Assembly (NCBI GenBank): GCA_937899055.1
Contig: CALBPX010000088.1
Location: 1-13,931 of the forward strand
Direction: 5' to 3'
Length of the DNA stretch: 13,931 bases
From: an uncultured Bacteroidales bacterium
Lineage (GTDB): Bacteria; Bacteroidota; Bacteroidia; Bacteroidales; UBA932
In this document: positions 1 through 7,000 of the stretch, in pieces
Numbering within the stretch: position 1 is the first letter of the stretch
Layout of the letters: every line of letters begins with the position of its first letter
Translations under genes and position numbers: made by a program
Notes under the pieces: model-generated
The model's database searches: none
The model's input: only the letters and a program-made list of their open reading frames with translations
Told to the model about the DNA's origin: nothing

Positions 1-47
1 GCAAATTTAGGAAGTTCAATGAAGATATGCAATATCTTGTCATTTAG
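1..47 (+). CDS. Possible 3' end of a truncated upstream gene
   Basis: Reading from base 3, an open frame gives KFRKFNEDMQYLVI and ends at TAG (45-47). The mixed charged and hydrophobic composition looks like a genuine protein C-terminus, and the repeat-rich non-coding stretch begins right after it. Another frame stays open to about base 110 but gives a Gly/Ala/Val-rich, less convincing peptide. Too little is present to name a family. The terminator at 246-277 could serve this gene. Confidence 0.35.
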   Translation, partial: KFRKFNEDMQYLVI

Positions 48-136
48 GACGGTGGCGGCAGCGGGGGTAGTAACCGTTGGGGCAGGGCGATTGGAGTTTG
101 CAGGAAGATGATTTTGAAATGAGCGTGCTTGTGAAA

Positions 137-217
137 TGCTTTGAAAAGAAGCGTGACCGGGGATTGACATAGAAAGGTGGTGTGCAGGGATTTGCTTTGA
201 AAAGAAGCGTGACCGGG
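137..217 (+). repeat. 25-bp direct repeat, two perfect copies
   Basis: The same 25 bases occur at 137-161 and 193-217, a period of 56. Each copy starts TGCTTTGAAAAG and ends GCGTGACCGGG. The core GCGTGACCGG (151-160, 207-216) reappears as its exact reverse complement CCGGTCACGC at 307-316, and in degenerate form near 345-359 and 450-465. The family therefore faces inward around the terminator at 246-277. No coding potential is evident. Confidence 0.8.
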
Positions 218-245
218 ATTCCTTTGAAACTCAGCGTTTTACATG

Positions 246-277
246 AAAAACTGTATGCATTTTTACATACAGTTTTT
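246..277. terminator. Bidirectional intrinsic terminator
   Basis: A perfect 12-bp stem (AAAAACTGTATG at 246-257 with CATACAGTTTTT at 266-277) closes an 8-base loop. There is a T-run on each strand, so it can end transcripts from both directions: plus-strand transcripts from the gene whose end lies at 47, and the minus-strand msrA transcript ending at 474. Confidence 0.75.
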
Positions 278-306
278 TATACATCAAACTGACAACCAGC
301 CAGTTG

Positions 307-465
307 CCGGTCACGCTCTGAGAGTGGGGTCATGTAGCGTTGTCGGGCACGCTCTGAAGGGTATGGGTTCTAATTTGGCGGTGATGGTCTAAAGGGGATG
401 ATATAGTCTGGCGGCTATGGTTTAAAGGGGTGGGAGTTTTGTAAAGTTACCGGATGCGCTCTGAG
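307..465 (+). repeat. Degenerate CGCTCTGA repeats and a 33-bp tandem
   Basis: Three related elements, each a variant of CCGGTCACGCTCTGAG, lie at 307-322, about 345-359 and 450-465. The first is the inverted form of the 25-bp repeats to the left. Between them, 376-397 and 409-430 are a 22-base imperfect direct repeat with period 33, ending TAAAGGGG in both copies. The rest of 48-473 shows no gene. It looks like non-coding DNA built from short decaying duplications. Confidence 0.6.
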
Positions 466-473
466 GACGAGAG

Positions 474-998
474 TTAGTCTTGGTTCAAGTGGGCGTGGCG
501 GGCGAAGTCAAAGAGGGCTTTGGGGAGATGGCAGTAGCCGGTGGGGTTCTTATCTAGGTAGTCTTGGTGGTATTGTTCAGCTGTGTAGAAGTTTTCAAGG
601 GGCTGTTTTTCTACGGCTAGGGGCTGGGTGTATTTTGCCTGCTCGGTGGCATAGACTTCTTCTATGATGGGCAGGTCGTTAGGGTCTGTGTAGTAGATGC
701 CGGTGCGGTATTGTGTTCCGATATCGTGGCCTTGTTGGTTGACGCTTATTGGGTCAATGGCTTTGAAGTACATCTGCAGCAGAAAGCGGAGGCTTACGAC
801 TTTGGGGTTGTAGCGTATGTGTACGGTTTCTGCAAAGTGGGTGGTGTTTGTGCAGACTTGCTGGTAGGTGGGGTTGGGGGTTGTGCCGTTTGCATAGCCG
901 ACCTGGGTGTCTGTTACGCCATGTATCTGCTTGAAGTAATGTTCTGTGCCCCAGAAGCATCCGCCTGCCAGATAAATGTCTTTTGTATTGTCTGCCAT
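474..998 (-). CDS. msrA: Peptide-methionine (S)-S-oxide reductase MsrA
   Basis: Cytoplasmic repair enzyme that reduces the S-epimer of methionine sulfoxide in proteins and as free amino acid, with electrons usually from thioredoxin. The 174-aa product has the family signature GCFWG at residues 13-17, with catalytic Cys14 and Glu19. Further along it has the active-site Glu57 (FAETV) and the GHDIGTQYR block (90-98) carrying Asp92 and Tyr97. Cys156 in the C-terminal NPTGYCHLP segment is the likely resolving cysteine. Length and motif order fit a complete, stand-alone MsrA with no fused MsrB. The frame is open to an ATG at 1031 (leader MLLQQCKTTHI), but that codon lies inside a tandem repeat. ATG 998 puts MADNTKDIYLAGGCFWG at the usual distance, so I chose 998. 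No Shine-Dalgarno sequence is visible. The gene is transcribed alone, away from the DUF362 lipoprotein gene. Confidence 0.95.
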   Translation of the reverse strand: MADNTKDIYLAGGCFWGTEHYFKQIHGVTDTQVGYANGTTPNPTYQQVCTNTTHFAETVHIRYNPKVVSLRFLLQMYFKAIDPISVNQQGHDIGTQYRTGIYYTDPNDLPIIEEVYATEQAKYTQPLAVEKQPLENFYTAEQYHQDYLDKNPTGYCHLPKALFDFARHAHLNQD

Positions 999-1013
999 AA
1001 TGTGTGTTGTTTT

Positions 1014-1080
1014 GCATTGTTGCAGTAGCATTCCTGCAGTTGCATTGTTGCAGTTGCGTTCCTGCGGTTGCGTTGTAACA
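1014..1080 (-). repeat. 14-bp tandem repeat in the msrA leader
   Basis: On the plus strand the units are GCATTGTTGCAGTA (1014-1027), GCATTCCTGCAGTT (1028-1041), GCATTGTTGCAGTT (1042-1055), GCGTTCCTGCGGTT (1056-1069) and a partial GCGTTGTAACA (1070-1080). Units alternate between two variants, giving a 28-base higher-order period. The array fills most of the interval between the predicted msrA transcription start (about 1077) and its start codon, so it should lie in the mRNA leader. Confidence 0.8.
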
Positions 1081-1083
1081 GGG

Positions 1084-1091
1084 CAAAGATA
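1084..1091 (-). promoter_or_regulatory. msrA promoter -7 box
   Basis: The minus strand reads TATCTTTG, a perfect match to the Bacteroidota -7 consensus TAnnTTTG, 86 bases upstream of the chosen start. No TTTG is found at the expected -33 position (about 1111-1116), so only half the promoter is supported. Confidence 0.5.
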
Positions 1092-1190
1092 ACGCTTTTT
1101 GTGGTGGATAGTGTAATTGGACTGCGTGGAAGGAGTTAGGTGGAGGGAATGGATTGTTGATGGCGGGTATGGTGTGTTGGTGGGGGCTTA

Positions 1191-1226
1191 TTTGTTGGTG
1201 ACATGGTTTGATTTTTTTGTATCTTG
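1191..1226 (+). promoter_or_regulatory. Weak candidate promoter for the DUF362 gene
   Basis: TATCTTG at 1220-1226 resembles the -7 box TATCTTTG with one T missing. TTGG at 1195-1198 is 21 bases upstream and TTTG at 1191-1194 is 25. The resulting leader would be about 260 bases. A poorer alternative is TTTG 1376-1379 with TAAGATTG 1397-1404 (17-base spacer). Neither is strong. Confidence 0.25.
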
Positions 1227-1298
1227 CAGAGGGTTTGTGGATGAAGGTTGTGCGGTTTGTGGTGTAGGGTTGCGAGTCGAGAGTTAAGGTTGAAGGAA

Positions 1299-1350
1299 TG
1301 CAGGTTGTTGGATTTTGGAAATCTTTGTGCAGGTTGTTGGATTTTGGAAA
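1299..1350 (+). repeat. 23-bp direct repeat upstream of the DUF362 gene
   Basis: An identical 23-base segment, beginning TGCAGGTTGTTGG and ending TTTTGGAAA, occurs at 1299-1321 and 1328-1350 (period 29). The surrounding 1092-1446 is strongly G/T-rich on the plus strand, with many GGTTGTTGG-like words and no convincing gene. It resembles the repeat-rich intergenic DNA at the left end. Confidence 0.75.
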
Positions 1351-1491
1351 AGTATTGGTTGTCGGTTGGGAGGAGTTTGGTTGCAGAGGTTGGGGTTAAG
1401 ATTGAGGTGAGTATGAGGCGGTTGTTGGTTGTTAGGAATAAAATAGTTGAATGATATGAACACGTTATTTGAAACATTAACTAAAGACGAC

Positions 1492-2619
1492 ATGAAAGCA
1501 AAAATGTTTTTTGGAGCTCTGCTGCTGAGTGCGGTGGTTGCTTCATCATCCTGCGGCGGCAGTAATAGCAGCAGCAACGGCAGCAATGTCGGCGGCAACA
1601 GCGGCGGCAAAGATGCTGAGACTGAGAAGCCTGTGGCAGGAACGGACGGCAACAAGTATGTTGCGTATGAGGAACGGACCGGAGATGAGAGCATTGTGTA
1701 TTTTACTCGCGATTTGTCTGCGGCGGGCCTGATTAAGGCTTACGAAAAGGTAAGCGAGGGCATAACCGGAAAGGTAGGCGTAAAGCTGCATACCGGAGAG
1801 CAGAACGGACCCAACATCATACCTCGCGAATGGGTAAAAGCGCTCATGGAGAAGGACCTCAAAGATGCCAATATCATAGAAACCAACACCTACTACGAGG
1901 GAGACCGCTACACTACGGAGCTGCATCGCAAGACTCTGGAAATCAACGGTTGGACTTTCTGTCCGGTGGATATCATGGACGAGGAGGATACGGTAACAAT
2001 TCCGGTGACCGGCGGAAAGTGGTTCAAGAAAATGGCCGTTGGAAGTCACCTGCTCAACTATGAGAGTATGGTGGCCCTGACTCACTTCAAAGGTCATACT
2101 CAAGGCGGCTTTGGCGGAAGCAACAAGAATATAGGAATAGGATGTGCCGACGGACGCATAGGCAAGATGTGGATTCATACAACTCCGGGTTCGGAGGATA
2201 TGTGGGACATCAAGGAAGAGGAATTTATGGAGCGCATGACCGAAAGCTGCAAGGCTACGATAGATTACTTTGCCGGGCATGTGTCGTACGTTAACGTAAT
2301 GCGCAACATGTCTGTGTCTTGCGACTGCGAAGGCGTTGCAGCTGAGCCGGTTGTGACTCCGGACGTAGGAATTCTTTCGTCAAAGGACATTCTGGCGGTT
2401 GACCAGGCCTGCGTGGATATCATCTACGCCATGACTGCGGAGGAGCATGCTGCAATGGTTGAGCGAATGGAAACGCGCCACGGTCTGCGCCAGCTGTCGT
2501 ATATGAAGGAGCTTGGAATGGGCAATAACCGTTACAAGCTGATTGACTTGGACAATGGGGGAGTAGAAATCTCAGCGATGGATGCTGCAAAGGACCTCAA
2601 ACCCTTTATTCAGAAGTGA
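1492..2619 (+). CDS. DUF362 domain lipoprotein
   Basis: The 375-aa product appears to be an exported lipoprotein with a DUF362 domain; the function of that family is not firmly established. Residues 1-21 form a short basic start, a hydrophobic stretch (FFGALLLSAVVA) and Cys21 after SSS, a loose lipobox of a kind seen in Bacteroidota. A Gly/Ser/Asn-rich linker (22-40) precedes the domain. DUF362-type landmarks are KVGVKLHTGE (94-103), IIETNTYYEGDRY (128-140), THFKGHTQGGFGG (197-209), KNIGIGCADG (212-221), WIHT (227-230) and SCDCEG (276-281). Cys218, Cys277 and Cys279 could bind metal, which is inference. The frame is open further upstream, to TTG 1447 and ATG 1456. I chose ATG 1492 because it puts the signal peptide at the N-terminus; the longer forms add an acidic leader. 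The gene is monocistronic, with the terminator at 2759-2788 downstream. Confidence 0.85.
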   Translation: MKAKMFFGALLLSAVVASSSCGGSNSSSNGSNVGGNSGGKDAETEKPVAGTDGNKYVAYEERTGDESIVYFTRDLSAAGLIKAYEKVSEGITGKVGVKLHTGEQNGPNIIPREWVKALMEKDLKDANIIETNTYYEGDRYTTELHRKTLEINGWTFCPVDIMDEEDTVTIPVTGGKWFKKMAVGSHLLNYESMVALTHFKGHTQGGFGGSNKNIGIGCADGRIGKMWIHTTPGSEDMWDIKEEEFMERMTESCKATIDYFAGHVSYVNVMRNMSVSCDCEGVAAEPVVTPDVGILSSKDILAVDQACVDIIYAMTAEEHAAMVERMETRHGLRQLSYMKELGMGNNRYKLIDLDNGGVEISAMDAAKDLKPFIQK

Positions 2620-2630
2620 GTGCGCAGAGA

Positions 2631-2760
2631 GCCGTTTGAGCAGAGATAAGAACGCTGCGGGTAGAAAAGAGGCTGCCTGGGCCGGTTGGGCAGAGATAAG
2701 AACGCTACGGACAATAAATGTCTGGGCCGGTTGGGCAGAGGTGAGAAGGCTTGGGTAGAA
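2631..2760 (+). repeat. Threefold 45-50 bp tandem repeat after the DUF362 gene
   Basis: Three imperfect copies start at 2631 (GCCGTTTGAGCAGAGATAAG), 2681 (GCCGGTTGGGCAGAGATAAG) and 2726 (GCCGGTTGGGCAGAGGTGAG). The first two are 50 and 45 bases long. Copy 1 carries GGGTAGAAAAGAGGCTGCC and copy 3 carries GGGTAGAAAAAAAAGCTGC, which forms the left arm of the terminator at 2759-2788. The array starts 11 bases after the stop codon. Confidence 0.85.
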
Positions 2761-2788
2761 AAAAAAGCTGCGTGAGCAGCTTTTTTTT
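2759..2788. terminator. Bidirectional terminator between DUF362 gene and tRNA-Arg
   Basis: A perfect 13-bp stem (A8 GCTGC at 2759-2771 with GCAGC T8 at 2776-2788) closes a GTGA tetraloop. Eight Ts follow the GC core on either strand. It can end the plus-strand DUF362 lipoprotein transcript and, from the other side, the minus-strand tRNA-Arg transcript, whose 3' end is at 2790. Confidence 0.9.
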
Positions 2789-2789
2789 G

Positions 2790-2861
2790 TACCCCCGAGG
2801 CGAATCGAACGCCTATCAATGGAACCGGAATCCATCGTTTTATCCGTTAAACTACGGGGGC
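2790..2861 (-). tRNA. tRNA-Arg (anticodon CCG)
   Basis: The reverse complement folds as a 72-base cloverleaf: acceptor GCCCCCG with CGGGGGT plus discriminator A, D stem GTTT/AAAC, anticodon stem ATGGA/TCCAT around TTCCGGT, and T arm AGGCG-TTCGATT-CGCCT. The anticodon CCG reads the Arg codon CGG. The first acceptor pair is G-U and no CCA is encoded. The terminator at 2759-2788 is one base beyond the 3' end. Confidence 0.95.
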
Positions 2862-2862
2862 A

Positions 2863-2896
2863 TTGGGGGTACAAAGGTATAAAATTCTTATCTTTG
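2863..2896 (+). promoter_or_regulatory. fabD promoter
   Basis: TATCTTTG at 2889-2896 matches TAnnTTTG exactly. TTGG at 2863-2866, 22 bases upstream, is a weak -33 box lying next to the 5' end of tRNA-Arg. Transcription would begin near 2903, which argues against any fabD start codon before that point. Confidence 0.6.
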
Positions 2897-2902
2897 CCCA
2901 AA
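2872..2902 (-). promoter_or_regulatory. tRNA-Arg promoter, overlapping the fabD promoter
   Basis: On the minus strand, TTTG (2902-2899), a 19-base spacer, then TACCTTTG (2879-2872) fit the Bacteroidota consensus. The -7 box ends 11 bases before the tRNA 5' end. Its spacer contains the -7 box of the divergent fabD promoter. Confidence 0.75.
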
Positions 2903-2965
2903 TGTCTGAAGCCGGATGTGTGGCTTGGGCGTTTGAAAAAGGATACTAAAACCTATATGTACGAT

Positions 2966-3910
2966 ATGAAAGCATTTGTATTTCCGGGCCAGGGTGCCCA
3001 GTTTACCGGTATGGGTAAGGACTTGTACGAAAGCGAGGTTCTTGCCCATGATTTGTTTGAGAAGGCTAACGAGATTTTGGGATGGAGGATTTCTGACGTG
3101 ATGTTTACGGGAAGCACGGAGGACCTCAAGCAGACAAAGGTAACCCAACCCGCAATTTTCATACATTCAGTTGTTTTGGCCAAGTGCCTGAAGGAGTGCG
3201 CTCCGGAAAGTGCATTCAGGAAGAGGGCTGCGGAGGCCGGAATTGAGGGGTTTGCTCCGGACATGGTTGCCGGTCATTCGCTCGGCGAATTTTCTGCCCT
3301 TACTGCTGCCGGCGCCTTGAGTTTTGAAGAGGGGCTTACGCTGGTTGCCAAGCGTGCATTTGCTATGCAGAAGGCCTGCGAACTGAAGCCATCGACCATG
3401 GCCGCCGTTCTCAAGCTGGACGATGCAACCATAGAGGAAACCTGTGCGGAAGTTACCGCAAAGGGCAGCTTTGGCGTGGTGGTTGCTGCCAACTACAATT
3501 CCCACGGGCAGGTTGTCATAAGCGGAGACATTGACGCAGTTTCCGAGGCGTGTGCTCAGCTTAAGACAAAGGGCGGAAGGGCTATTCCGCTGGTTGTAGG
3601 CGGAGCGTTCCATTCGCCGCTGATGGATCCGGCCAGGGTAGAGCTTGCCCAGGCTATAGAAAAGGCGGTGATTGTTGAGCCTGTATGTCCTGTATATCAG
3701 AATGTTGATGCACTTCCTCATACAGATCCGGCAGAAATCAAGAGGAACCTTCTCATCCAGCTTACCAGTCCGGTCAGATGGGCTCAGATAGTTGAAAAGA
3801 TGGTGGCTGACGGGGCCTGCGAGTTTGTGGAGCTGGGCCCGGGGTCAGTGCTCCAGGGTCTTGCCCGTAAACTTGCTCCCGCGGAAACAAAGATTACAGG
3901 ACTTCAGTAA
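2966..3910 (+). CDS. fabD: Malonyl-CoA:acyl carrier protein transacylase FabD
   Basis: Cytoplasmic enzyme of type II fatty acid synthesis that moves malonyl from CoA to the phosphopantetheine arm of ACP, supplying the elongation substrate. The 314-aa product opens with the family N-terminus MKAFVFPGQGAQFTGMG, including the oxyanion-hole Gln12 of GQGAQ. The nucleophile elbow GHSLGE holds Ser105, Arg130 (KRAFAMQ) fits the residue that binds the malonyl carboxylate, and His216 (GGAFHSPLM) is the catalytic base. Length is normal. The frame is open back to 2819, across part of tRNA-Arg, and an in-frame ATG lies at 2957. I chose ATG 2966 because MKAFVFPGQGAQ is the conserved start and the promoter -7 box is at 2889-2896. 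No other fab gene is adjacent. nifJ follows after 135 bases with its own promoter. Confidence 0.96.
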   Translation: MKAFVFPGQGAQFTGMGKDLYESEVLAHDLFEKANEILGWRISDVMFTGSTEDLKQTKVTQPAIFIHSVVLAKCLKECAPESAFRKRAAEAGIEGFAPDMVAGHSLGEFSALTAAGALSFEEGLTLVAKRAFAMQKACELKPSTMAAVLKLDDATIEETCAEVTAKGSFGVVVAANYNSHGQVVISGDIDAVSEACAQLKTKGGRAIPLVVGGAFHSPLMDPARVELAQAIEKAVIVEPVCPVYQNVDALPHTDPAEIKRNLLIQLTSPVRWAQIVEKMVADGACEFVELGPGSVLQGLARKLAPAETKITGLQ

Positions 3911-3957
3911 AACCTCTGCTCCTGCCGGTCTTCATTGGGGCCTTTGGTAAAAGATTC

Positions 3958-3989
3958 TTTGCTCTGCCGTCCGAAATTTGTTATCTTTG
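3958..3989 (+). promoter_or_regulatory. nifJ promoter
   Basis: TTTG (3958-3961), a 20-base spacer, then TATCTTTG (3982-3989) match the Bacteroidota promoter consensus. The predicted transcription start near 3996 leaves an AT-rich leader of about 50 bases without a Shine-Dalgarno sequence. I see no convincing terminator between fabD and this promoter, so some read-through is possible. Confidence 0.8.
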
Positions 3990-4045
3990 GTGAACATAGC
4001 TTGAACTAACATATGAATACATTTATTGAATAATATCTGAATAAC

Positions 4046-7000
4046 ATGGCAAAAGAAAAAGTGTTTCTTACCTGCGACGGTAATCAGGCTGCAGCTCATG
4101 TAGCTTATCTGTTCAGCGAACTTGCCGCAATCTATCCTATTACGCCTTCTTCTCCTATGGCCGAGCACGTTGATGAGTGGTCTGCCTACGGAAGGAAGAA
4201 TCTCTTTGGAGAAACAGTGAAGGTTGTGGAGATGGAGAGCGAAGCCGGTGCCGCCGGAGCCGTTCATGGTTCCCTTCAGGCAGGTGTACTTACTTCAACC
4301 TTTACAGCATCTCAGGGGCTGCTGCTAATGATCCCTAATATGTATAAGATTGCCGGTGAGCTTCTTCCGGCGGTGTTCCATGTAACCGCAAGAAGCCTTG
4401 CAACTCATGCTCTGAGTATATTCGGCGATCAGCAGGACGTGATGGCCGTGCGCCAGACGGGCTTTGCAATGCTGGCTTCTGCCAGCGTTCAGGAGGCTAT
4501 GGACATGGCCGCCGTGGCTCATCTTTCCACCATAAAGTCGTCCGTTCCGTTTGTGCATTTCTTTGACGGCTTCCGTACATCGCACGAAATTCAGAAGATT
4601 GAGGTGCTGCCGGAGGACGGTCTGAGAAAAATGGTGAGCACCAAGGCTTTGGCTGCTTTCCGCAAGAGGGCTCTGAACCCTAACGACCCTGTTACCAAGG
4701 GTACGGCTCAGAACGCCGATGTTTATTTTCAGGAAACCGAGGCCCGTAACCAGTACTACACGGAAGTGCCTAACATCGTAGCCCGCTACATGGGCGAACT
4801 GGGCGAACTCTGCGGCCGTCATTATCTGCCGTTCGACTACTTTGGCGATCCTGAAGCCGAGCGAGTTATAGTTGCCATGGGCAGTGTCACCGATACCTGC
4901 AAGGAGGTTGTAGAATACCTTACCGGAAAGGGCGAGAAGGTAGGAGTTGTGGTTGTAAGGCTTTACCGCCCGTTCAGCATCCAGTATTTCCTGAGGGCTC
5001 TGCCTAAGACAGTCAAGAGGATTGCCGTGCTGGACCGCTGCAAGGAGCCGGGCGCTGTTGGAGAGCCTCTGTATGTGGATGTTAAGAGTGCACTTGCAGA
5101 CACTCCGTTTGGCGGAAAGGTAAAGATTGTGGGCGGGCGCTACGGACTGAGTTCCAAGGACACATCTCCGGCCCAGATTATTGCCGTGTTCCAGAACCTG
5201 AAGAACAAGGAGCCCAAGAACTCCTTCACCATAGGAATCGTGGACGATGTTACCTTCCTTTCTCTTCCTCAGAAGGAGGAAATTTCCATGGCCAAGAGCG
5301 GCACATACGAGCTCAAGTTCTTTGGCTTGGGTTCTGACGGAACGGTGGGCGCCAACAAGAATACCATAAAGATAATAGGCGAAACAACAGACAAATACTG
5401 CCAGGCATACTTTGACTACGATTCAAAGAAGAGCGGCGGCTTTACCTGTTCTCACCTGAGGTTCGGCGATAATCCTATCAACTCTCCGTACCTGGTTTCT
5501 ACTCCGGACTTTGTGGCCTGCCATGTGCCGAGCTACCTGACCAAGTACGACGTTCTGAGGGGTATAAAGAAGGGCGGCACCTTCCTTCTGAACAGCCTGT
5601 GGGACACCGAGGAAACCATGAAGCGGCTGCCGGACTTCATCAAGTACCAGATTGTAAACAAGAAGCTGGACTTCTACATCATAAACGCTACAAAAATCGC
5701 TGAGGAAATAGGTCTTGGAAACCGTACCAACACCATACTCCAGAGTGCCTTCTTCAAGATTACGGGCATAATTCCTTACGAGGATGCCGTAAAGGAAATG
5801 AAGAAGATGATTCTCAAGAGCTACGGCAAGAAGGGCGAAAACATAGTGAACATGAACTATGCAGCCGTTGACCGCGGGGGCGAGTATGTGAAGGTGGAAA
5901 TTCCGTTTGAGTGGAAGAACCTTTCTGCGAGCAAGTTTGTTCCGGACAGCTACAACCGTCTGGCTCCGGAGTGGGTAAGGCAGATTGCGGACCCGGTGAA
6001 CGCCCAGTGCGGCAACGACTTGCCTGTGAGTGCGTTCCAGAACTTTGCAGACGGAACCATTCCGGCCGGAACCGCAGCCTACGAAAAGAGGGGCATTGCA
6101 ACCCATGTTCCGGAGTGGAACCCTGCAAACTGCATCCAGTGCAACCAGTGTGCGGCTATATGCCCTCATGCAGCAATCCGTCCGTTCCTGCTCGTGGAGA
6201 AGGATCTGGAAAGAGCTCCTAAGGCCCTCAAGTTTGCAGACGGAAAGGCCAACCTGAAGGACTACAAGTTTGTGATGCAGGTAGATCCGGCAGACTGTAC
6301 CGGATGTGGCAACTGCGTAGATGTTTGCCCGGCCAAGGAAAAGGCCCTTACTATGGTTGCCTCTGAAAGTCAGGCCCGTCAGCAGCGTTGCTTTGACTTC
6401 CTGCACAAGACGGTGGGCTACCGCGACGATGTAATGAAGAAAGATTCCAACATCAAGGCTTCGCAGTTCAGCCAGCCCTTGTTTGAATTCTCCGGCGCAT
6501 GTTCCGGCTGCGGCGAAACTCCGTATATCAAGATGATAAGCCAGCTCTTCGGCGACAGGATGATGGTTGCCAACGCTACCGGCTGTACATCTATCTACAG
6601 CGGAAGCTTCCCGGCCAGCCCTTACTGCAAGGACCGTAACGGAAGGGGTCCGGCCTGGGCCAACTCTCTGTTTGAAGACAATGCTGAATTTGGACTGGGC
6701 CAGCGGCTCGGATTTGCAAGGCTGCGCTCTACTTTGGAGGACAGGGCCCGTGCCGCTGTAGCGGACGAGAAGTGTTCTACTGAGGTTAAGGCCCTGCTTA
6801 CCAGGTGGTTGGAGAATCTCCGCGATGTAGCCGTCTGCAAGGAAATTGCTGCGGCTCTGCCTGCTGCCATCAAGGAATGCAAGTGCCCTTCATGCAAGGC
6901 CGTTGCCGAGTATATGGACTGCATAATTCCTCGTTCACAGTGGATTATCGGCGGCGACGGTTGGGGCTATGACATCGGCTACGGCGGGCTTGACCATGTG

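Noticed and set aside
137..465. Possible CRISPR array
   Set aside because: Repeats are few, of mixed orientation and uneven spacing, there are no uniform spacers, and no cas genes are nearby.
1546..2280. 244-codon minus-strand frame opposite the DUF362 gene
   Set aside because: The plus strand carries a signal peptide and DUF362 motifs in order; the antisense product, ending in Ala-rich low complexity, is a shadow.
2819..2965. Longer fabD reading frame starting at 2819
   Set aside because: The upstream part overlaps tRNA-Arg and both promoters, and precedes the predicted transcription start; the conserved FabD N-terminus begins at 2966.
5423..6406. 327-codon minus-strand frame inside nifJ
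   Set aside because: It lies opposite the iron-sulfur and central domains of nifJ, which are unmistakable, and its product shows no domain pattern.
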